NCBI RefSeq assembly: GCF_000204055.1
Contig: NW_006768766.1
Span: forward strand, 3,344,601-3,359,737
Reading direction: 5' to 3'
DNA: 15,137 nt
Source: Melampsora larici-populina 98AG31
Lineage: Eukaryota; Basidiomycota; Pucciniomycetes; Pucciniales; Melampsoraceae
In this document: piece after piece, positions 9,409 through 15,137 of the stretch
How the letters are laid out: each line of letters starts with the position of its first letter
Position numbering within the stretch: the first letter of the stretch is position 1
Position numbers and translations under genes: made by a program
Notes under the pieces: generated by a model
What the model was told of the DNA's origin: nothing
The model's input: the letters and a program-made list of their open reading frames with translations, nothing else
Database searches by the model: none

Positions 9409-10431
9409 GTGCTGACTGACAATGGTTCGGCGAGTTGAAACTAACAGAACAATCGAGGTTCACACTGTAGAATCAAGAGCAAATCATGAGAAAGAGAGAT
9501 TCATGAAAGATAGGAAGAAGACCCGAATCAGAAAAATAGGCATACACAGTAAAGTTGAATACGGTACGAAAGAAATCAGGTCACGTTCGACGGAAAAAAA
9601 GGACGTCTTGCCAAAGATAGGAAGAGACCGATCGCAAATAAAGTGATTAGCTAAATGGGTGAGAAGTCTTCAACATCGAAAGTTGGCCCTCGAGTCTTGT
9701 TGAGTGGCTGCAATCGAGACTGATTCATCAAACACTCAATAGGCTCCTATGAGCGGATGGCGGTAACGTGGTGTGGGGCTGATGCCTTTCTTTGGTTGTG
9801 TTGCGATCAAAGAAAAGGAACCAACTTACTACATACATAAAGGGTATCATGACAATCCCCAATTTATGAATATAGGGCTACGACCACATATCTTCCGGAG
9901 AGTCCATGATTGAGCCCGGTTAGATCATTCAAGTAATCGTACGACGGAAACATTGTATGACTACAAGAATGTGCTACATGCACCCGAAAGTTTCATTCTG
10001 CGAGCTTCTATTTGTCTTCACTTGGTGCGTTAATTTAATGAACATATGTGAAGTTGATATATTTGGTGTATGTGTGTGGCTTCCATTCATCATCTGCCGC
10101 ACGACTGTCCGGAAAAAACGGACGAATAGCACAAAGGTCGCAAAAAGCTATTTATGTAATGATTGACTTCGAACTAGGTGGAATATTTGCAAAATGCGAT
10201 TTGTTTCCCAGAACTACCATTGGTCCTTTGAAATCTGAACGGGCTGCCAGGATCTTTGTTCCCTATAGGATCTACCAAGAGCTACCAGCATGTTTCTCAG
10301 TTTACCTTGCTATTTTTTTCTCATCTCTACACGCATGATTTGTGTAATAAGATCAATTCAGTAATCTGTGATCTGCATTTTTGTATTACAATCATTTTTG
10401 AAATCTGTACAGAATACATTAAATTTTGTGT
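9409..10431. other. intergenic region between divergent genes C and D
   Basis: This must contain the promoters of C and D and probably the unseen first exon of D. Several short plus-strand frames exist (for example from ATG at 10159, and MNICEVDIFG ending at a GTATGT at 10068), but none splices in phase to the first certain exon of D. A small hairpin GTCCG/CGGAC around an A-rich loop lies near 10107-10124. I see no repeat or mobile element. Confidence 0.45.
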
Positions 10432-12676
10432 AGTGTTAGCTCGAAACCTAAGGACCCCATCAATGATCATGATTCGAATGAGGATGCCGAAGGAGACGAT
10501 GATTCGAATTCTGGTGGCCATGAGGACGAGGAAGAAGAAAATTCAAATGATCAAGTTGTTCAACACGAAACTCAGAATGAAAAAGAACCAGCAGAAGAAC
10601 AAGATCAAGACAAAGTTTCAACCTCAGATGAACTAGATATTCCTCCGGTCAAATTATCTCAAAAATCTCTACGGAAAGGAGTCATCCGATCAACCTCTTC
10701 AGACTTAGATGGAGAACCAATCTCCTCACCTCTATCGTCTCCACCACCCGTCCCGGAACCTTCTCCTGGCCCAACATCCGAACTTGAGGATGAGGAAGAT
10801 GGGTTAGGGAAAATCAGGGAGCCCCGAAGCTCACCGGCTCCTGAACAATCTCCGGCCCACGAAAAATCTCAGGTTCCCGAACAGCCTCCGGCTCCCGAAC
10901 GCTCTCCGGCTCGCGAACGCTCTCCGGCTCCGGTTCCCGAAAGATCCTCTGATCTGCCTTCGAGATTGCCTGCAGACGTTAATACATTACCTGCAGAAGT
11001 TCTCGGCGACCAGCATCCGGTCACCACGGAGGCCTCCGAACGTAATACCAGCGACGTGGGACCTGGTTCGAACCGTAATGAAGATATCGAAATGGAGGTT
11101 GGATCCCTGGTGGAACCAATTACTCAGCTCATCAAGAACCAAATTGGTCAGTTTGTATTTTACGTTCGGCCAGGTCATACTCAGGGTAAGAACTCTGTGA
11201 AAACACTATTTTAACTTTTCCTCTCTTTTTGACCATTCTTGTCTCTCATAGACACGAATTTCCAAGTCACACCATGTGAAGACGAAATGGATCTAGACAT
11301 TCCAGTCTTTGACTCAACTGAAGTGGCAACTATTCCAGCCAACTTGCCTCCCGCAATCTTGGAGACGGAATTTATCCTGAAGCATCAAGAAGTTTTCTGT
11401 CAAAGTTTCACCAAATTTCCGGCCAAAAAGATGTCTTCAGCTACCTTTGCCAAAGGTAGAGACAGTGCTTTCAACTTGATCACCATGAGGCTTGAACATA
11501 TTCCTCTCTTGGAAAAGCCATCTTTCCAATTACCTCCGGGAACGTGTTTTTCGGGCAGCAAGATGTCTAATTCAGCATGGCTTGAATTCGTTAATGAGCA
11601 AGGTTAGTGCATATGATTTTTTGAACTTTGGTAAAATAATTCAACTGACATACCCTTCTGTCACAGGACTTCAATTCTTCACACCTGCTGAAGGTGAATT
11701 GCTGTTTAGCTCCGAAATATGGAGCCCTTCTTTGTTTCAAGATTCTTTCAATCCGGACCTGGATACGAAGTTATGGCCTTTTCACGTATGGCGGACTGTG
11801 CGGCCTATTGGATGTCCTTCCAAAAAGAAACGTCAAGAGGTTTCTAATTTATTTCAAGATGCTATTGCGGTGGCTGGTGATCAAGTCATTCACAAGAATA
11901 CCTTTGAAGAAAACCCGGATGCTACTCCTTATGAAAATAGTTATAGATTTGTTTCTCATTTATTATTAACTCGTCCAACCTTAGGCTCCAGCGGTGGCGG
12001 AGAAAATCTACTTACTTCAGGCTCGTCAGGATCTCAATTAATTGCACACGAATCAGCAGTGGTCAAAGCCGGTACATTGAATAATCTTCAAAACTTTTCA
12101 GTCAGTGTTCACGATGTATTAATGGGGCTAGCTGTAATGGATTTACATTCAAAAATTCCTGAAAAAGCAACTGATACGGAGCAAAAACAAATCAAAAAAG
12201 ATATCAATAAGAAGATTGACGAATTGAAGGAGGTTGGGTTTGCATGGGGTTCCTTGGCCGGTTTCATAACTAGTGGTGTTAGAGGATTAATGTTGGCTTC
12301 AAGAGATAAGCATGTGCCAGTGGGCAATGCTATGGCAATCATCAAGGCTGCGGAAGAAATTCAAAAGTTGGAGAAGATTCAGATCAAGGAGAAGATTTGG
12401 TGCCGGACTCATGATTATATTATGGGACTTTTGGTCAAAGGGTATTTCCCTCACAAGCGGTCAGTTCATCCAGGGAAATCAGTGTTTGGTGAAGTCAAGG
12501 TTCAAAAGATTCAGCTGGCCATATGCCTGGCCTACGACATTGGATACTATTGGTCGGTGCAGGTACCAGGTATGACTTGTGCTATTCTTCCTAAAGCTTA
12601 TATCCCTTTGGTGAAGATCAACAACACCAAGCTGACAGTTGAAGGGGAAGAGGAAGATGCAATGGATATTGAGTAA
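10432..12676 (+). CDS. gene D: ~700-aa unrecognised protein, acidic/Pro-rich N-half, 5' end unresolved
   Basis: Exons: about 10434 or 10440 to 11185, 11252-11602, 11667-12676. The introns (66 and 64 bp) have donors GTAAGA and GTTAGT, acceptors CTCTCATAG and CTGTCACAG, and join in frame. The first exon has no usable ATG near its start, and AGs at 10433 and 10439 look like acceptors, so an upstream exon is missing. The N-terminal ~230 residues are disordered: an acidic run (DDDSNSGGHEDEEEENSND), then SPAPER-type repeats. The C-terminal ~450 residues look folded, with LWPFHVWRTVRPIGCPSKKKR, a Gly/Ser-rich stretch, a charged helix (EKATDTEQKQIKKDINKKID) and GVRGLMLASRDKHVPVGNAM. The C-terminus is acidic (EGEEEDAMDIE). 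There is no membrane segment. I recognise no family; nuclear location is a guess from composition. A poly(A)-like signal follows the stop. Confidence 0.75.
10829..10946 (+). repeat. in-frame hexapeptide repeats (S/P-P-A-x-E-R/Q/K) in gene D
   Basis: About six degenerate units of 18 bases with the core TCTCCGGCTCCCGAACGC encode SPAPEQ, SPAHEK, SQVPEQ, PPAPER, SPARER and SPAPVPER. The last unit carries a six-base addition. Such repeats are prone to change in copy number while keeping frame. Confidence 0.8.
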
Positions 12677-13251
12677 ATGTTTTGTATCTTCTATGTTTTG
12701 TTTTCTTCTTTTGTCACCAAAATACTCTTATGTAAGCAATGTCAACTATCATTGGTTCTTGAGTAATAAAACTTTCTGTGGTACAACCTTGTGTGAACCA
12801 TATGATGACATGTGAGATATGTAAACATACCAACTGTAACATGTAAGGCTACATGTGTATACACCGTGTAATGGCTGACCACAACTCAGCCACCATTTGA
12901 GTGGAAGCATTTAACCAGTCCTTCGTTCCCAGTTTCTTCTGATCTTATTATTATTTAATTCTGTTCTGTCCGCTTCCTTCAATTTGTTGAATCAACCAAG
13001 GTAATCCATGTTCTTCCTTTGTCTTCCCGTCTGTTCTTTACTTCACCGAGATGAAGACAGATCATATAAGAAGATATATTATATCCTCAAGAAGAAATGG
13101 AAACTTGAAGAATCCACAAGAAGCCGAATCTAATTGAATGTAGATGAATAAATCAATCAACATTTCTCAAACATCTGTTCAATTCATCGCAAAAGAAGAC
13201 TCATATAATTCAAAACATTTACCTCTCATGATTTACTCACGAACAATTATT
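12677..13251. other. 3' region of gene D and non-coding stretch
   Basis: No coding frame is supported. It holds the poly(A)-like signal at 12765 and a small hairpin, GGCTGA/TCAGCC at 12873-12891. From about 13080 it becomes AT-rich and precedes the quasi-palindromic repeat array. Confidence 0.5.
12765..12770 (+). terminator. poly(A) signal-like AATAAA of gene D
   Basis: AATAAA lies 89 bases after the gene D stop, in an AT-rich stretch. Position and sequence fit a cleavage/polyadenylation signal, though fungal signals are loosely defined. Confidence 0.45.
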
Positions 13252-13379
13252 GAAGACGGTGGCACTTGAGATACATGCAGAGATGTTTATGTCTCGTGAA
13301 GGGCAGGGCAAGTGACTGAGGGGTACCCCAACTACCAGCCTAACCCTTTGCTAAATGTATCTCAGTGCTTCCGCATTTC
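13252..13379. repeat. quasi-palindromic repeat, copy 1 (complete)
   Basis: The element is 128 bp. Its left arm GAAGACGGTGGCACTTGAGATACAT pairs imperfectly with the right arm ATGTATCTCAGTGCTTCCGC (13355-13374). Inner arms AAGGGCAGG and CCTAACCCTT continue the symmetry to a perfect 10-bp centre GGGGTACCCC (13320-13329). The left arm is longer by about 19 bases (GAGATGTTTATGTCTCGTG). Confidence 0.8.
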
Positions 13380-13512
13380 ATTCCTCAAGAATTTACTCAA
13401 TACTTATTCAATCAATGATTCACAAATACAAATTAACTTACACCAAATGATTTACAGCTCACCGTTATCTCAATACTCAACTTCAAAGAATGAATCATAA
13501 ATGCAAATTAAC

Positions 13513-13605
13513 TTATGTCTCGTGAAGGGCAGGGCAAGTGACTGAGGGGTACCCCAACTACCAGCCTAACCCTTTGCTAAATGTATCTCAGTGCTTCCGC
13601 ATTTC
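13513..13605. repeat. quasi-palindromic repeat, copy 2 (left arm truncated)
   Basis: Identical to copy 1 from TTATGTCTCG through the centre (GGGGTACCCC at 13546-13555) and the right arm. The outer left arm with GAGATACAT is missing; the sequence switches there to a copy of the region downstream of the repeat (ATGCAAATTAACTTA). Confidence 0.8.
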
Positions 13606-13704
13606 ATTCCTCAAGAATTTACTCAATACTTATTCAATCAATGATTCACAAATGCAAATTAACTTAAATGATTTAAAGCTCACCGTTATTCACATTGACT
13701 CATG

Positions 13705-13832
13705 GAAGACGGAAGTACTTGAGATACATGCAGAGATGTTTATGTCTCGTGAAGGGCAGGGCAAGTGACTGAGGGGTACCCCAACTACCAGCCTAACCCT
13801 TTGCTAAATGTATCTCAGTGCTTCCGCATTTC
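13705..13832. repeat. quasi-palindromic repeat, copy 3 (complete)
   Basis: Again 128 bp, with both arms and the centre at 13773-13782. It is nearly identical to copy 1; the visible differences are in the outer left arm (GGAAGTACTTGAG against GGTGGCACTTGAG). Similarity between copies extends about 30 bases past the right arm (TCATTCCTCAAGAATTTACT). In copy 3 the tail diverges after TACTTATTCA. Confidence 0.8.
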
Positions 13833-13995
13833 ATTCCTCAAGAATTTACTCAATACTTATTCATTCAATTATTCATTCATAAGATCTCACATTGAATCAT
13901 TTCATACAACCAAAATTTTATTCACTTATTTCTTTGCATCCCCACACACATTCCAAAATATTCACGTGTTGAACATACCATTAATCAAAGCTATG

Positions 13996-14010
13996 TTTTT
14001 TTCCCTGTAG
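13996..14010 (+). other. probable 3' splice site directly before gene E start codon
   Basis: TTTTTTTCCCTGTAG is a strong polypyrimidine tract and acceptor, and the next three bases are the ATG at 14011. Either an intron ends at the start codon (5'UTR intron) or ATG codes an internal Met of a longer protein with an upstream exon. If it is a 5'UTR intron, it may contain part of the repeat array. Confidence 0.55.
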
Positions 14011-15137
14011 ATGCCCAAACCAGTATCTGAACTTCGAAAGCAAAAGATGGTCGAGTACCAAAAGCGGAAGAAGGCTCAACAACACAATGCCCAACGGGAT
14101 CCGGTCCGGGATGTTGGAAGAGAACATGTCAGTCAAAGAATCAAAGCAGGAATCAAAGACCGGTTTGGCTTGCCAGAGGACTGTGATGTATTCCGAGTTC
14201 CTCAATTTGGGAACAGGAAAGAGCGAGTAGTGACCTATGGGACTGTGGTACTTGTGAATCTGGCTGGAAATAAGCTTATATGTGTTGCTAGGTTCAACAA
14301 AGAGGTCAAGTCCCTTGAACTTTCTGTTGTTTCCGCATGGCTGACATTTCTTGCTGCAGGACCCCGCCAGCATTGACCCTGCCCAAGTGCAACTTTGGAA
14401 AGACTTTCGAAGGGCTATCAAGATCATGCATCAACACTCTGAAGCACGGGGTGTAATCAAGGAAAATCATGCAGTCAAGATGCTACCGCCCCACGAGCGG
14501 CAAGGTACTATGAAAGCATTTGGTCACAGATCATCTAAGCGTGCTGGACAATATCAAAGAGGAACAGTTATTGGTTTGTTTATCTTCACCTTTCCACAGG
14601 AGGACATTTCAGAAAGTTAATTTGTTCAATGTCTTAACACCAGCAACCTATGCCCAAAATTCATCTACCAGCGAGGACCCAGCCAAACTAGACAAGGACG
14701 AAGCCCGCCAAGATGAACTTCCTTGGGTAGTGGACTTTCATGCTGAAAGGACATGTTCATTATCTCTATTTGTGTATGATTCCAACAAGAAGCTGGCCGA
14801 AGACACTGATGCCCCGTCGTGGGGATCAAAAGAGCCGGTGCCTGGTAGCAAAGAGTGGGAGAAATCACCCAATGCCCAAGTCTTTGGGGACAAGGCTTTT
14901 GTGGGATCCAATGTGATTGCTACCACTGGAGGATTCCGCAACGGAGTTCATTGTGACTTTGATGCCACCGGATTTGCTTCGGGTTTCTTCTGCTTAATTG
15001 ATGTGAACCCCTGTTGAGTTATTAATATTCACAGTCTTATGACCAATCTGCTGACCTATGTTATCTATTACAGGTGAAATTATTACTCCGGGCAAGAGGA
15101 TCGAACTTTTTGGCCGAGAGGAAGGAAGAAATTGAAC
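14011..15137 (+). CDS. gene E: TET/JBP-like 2-oxoglutarate/Fe(II) dioxygenase, 3' partial
   Basis: Exons 14011-14304, 14360-14566, 14613-15012 and 15074 to the window edge; the first two joins are in frame and the third join is tentative. The N-terminus is basic (KQKMVEYQKRKKAQQH). Residues about 78-96 (VVTYGTVVLVNLAGNKLICV) and 147-166 (GTMKAFGHRSSKRAGQYQRG) fit the conserved core preceding the catalytic domain of rust TET/JBP-like proteins as I remember them. Residues 275-297 carry the iron-binding H-x-D (NGVHCDFDATGFASGFFCLID; H280, D282). The distal His and the 2-oxoglutarate-binding Arg would lie beyond the window. The family oxidises 5-methylpyrimidines in DNA; substrate here is inferred only. 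The 46-bp second intron (GTTATT...TTTCAG) is short. In the phase joined at 15074, a TGA occurs near 15133, so another splice form or truncation is possible. Confidence 0.7.

Noticed and set aside
9422..9646. 74-codon Arg/Lys-rich frame
   Set aside because: It is short, overlaps the leader region of gene C on the other strand, and has no splice partner or recognisable motif; likely chance in purine-rich DNA.
9957..10338. Short plus-strand frames as the first exon of gene D
   Set aside because: Some contain ATG and plausible donors (for example GTATGT at 10068), but none leaves the phase needed to enter the first certain exon of gene D.
10256..10636. 126-codon frame ending in Lys/Met-rich peptide
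   Set aside because: Its 3' half is the shadow of the acidic exon of gene D in another frame (GAT/GAA repeats read as Met/Arg/Lys).
13252..13885. CRISPR-like array (three regularly spaced repeats)
   Set aside because: The period is about 226 bp, units are about 128 bp with long imperfect symmetry, the spacers are related to each other, and the host is eukaryotic.
13312..14010. Three plus-strand frames with an identical N-terminal peptide (TEGYPNYQPNPLLN)
   Set aside because: They come from the three copies of the non-coding repeat, start at GTG rather than ATG, and end differently. The repetition is at DNA level.

Overview
The window looks like nuclear DNA from a basidiomycete, most likely a rust fungus of the Puccinia type. 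Reading frames are interrupted by short introns (about 45-95 bp) with GTAAGT/GTATGT-like donors and CTAAC/CTGAC-like branch sites. The protein families match those I recall from rust genomes: a Tnp2/Plavaka-type transposase, its SDDE-type companion protein, a TET/JBP-like oxygenase and lineage-restricted disordered proteins. The organism is inferred; no marker gene is present. I see no rRNA, tRNA or prokaryotic signals.

Left part (1-1225): a possible partial gene on the minus strand runs off the left edge. It is followed by a gene-poor stretch with a 66-bp imperfect direct repeat and a strong hairpin.

Transposon-like block (about 1226-7958): gene A (+, 1410-4404) is an eight-exon gene that can be assembled in one frame to 715 aa. 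It has a SAP-like segment, a coiled coil and a conserved C-terminal domain. It faces gene B (-, 7958-4510), a two-exon gene for an apparently intact 1130-aa Tnp2/CACTA-like transposase; their stop codons are only about 105 bp apart. I infer that A and B are the accessory protein and transposase of one element, but I could not find its terminal inverted repeats. Gene A contains two separate exon-intron tandem duplications of different age. One of them adds an exon copy broken by a one-base shift.

Middle part (7959-12676): two unrecognised genes, C (-, 283 aa) and D (+, about 700 aa, three visible exons, missing its first exon), point away from each other. C has a likely 5'UTR intron. D has an acidic, proline-rich N-terminus with SPAPER-like repeats and an ordered C-terminal half.

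Right part (12677-15137): three near-identical copies of a quasi-palindromic repeat, centred on GGGGTACCCC at 226-227 bp spacing, lie directly upstream of gene E (+, partial). Gene E resembles the TET/JBP-like 2-oxoglutarate/Fe(II) dioxygenases known to be expanded in basidiomycete genomes in association with DNA transposons. A transposase block and a TET/JBP-like gene within 7 kb is the most interesting feature of the window.
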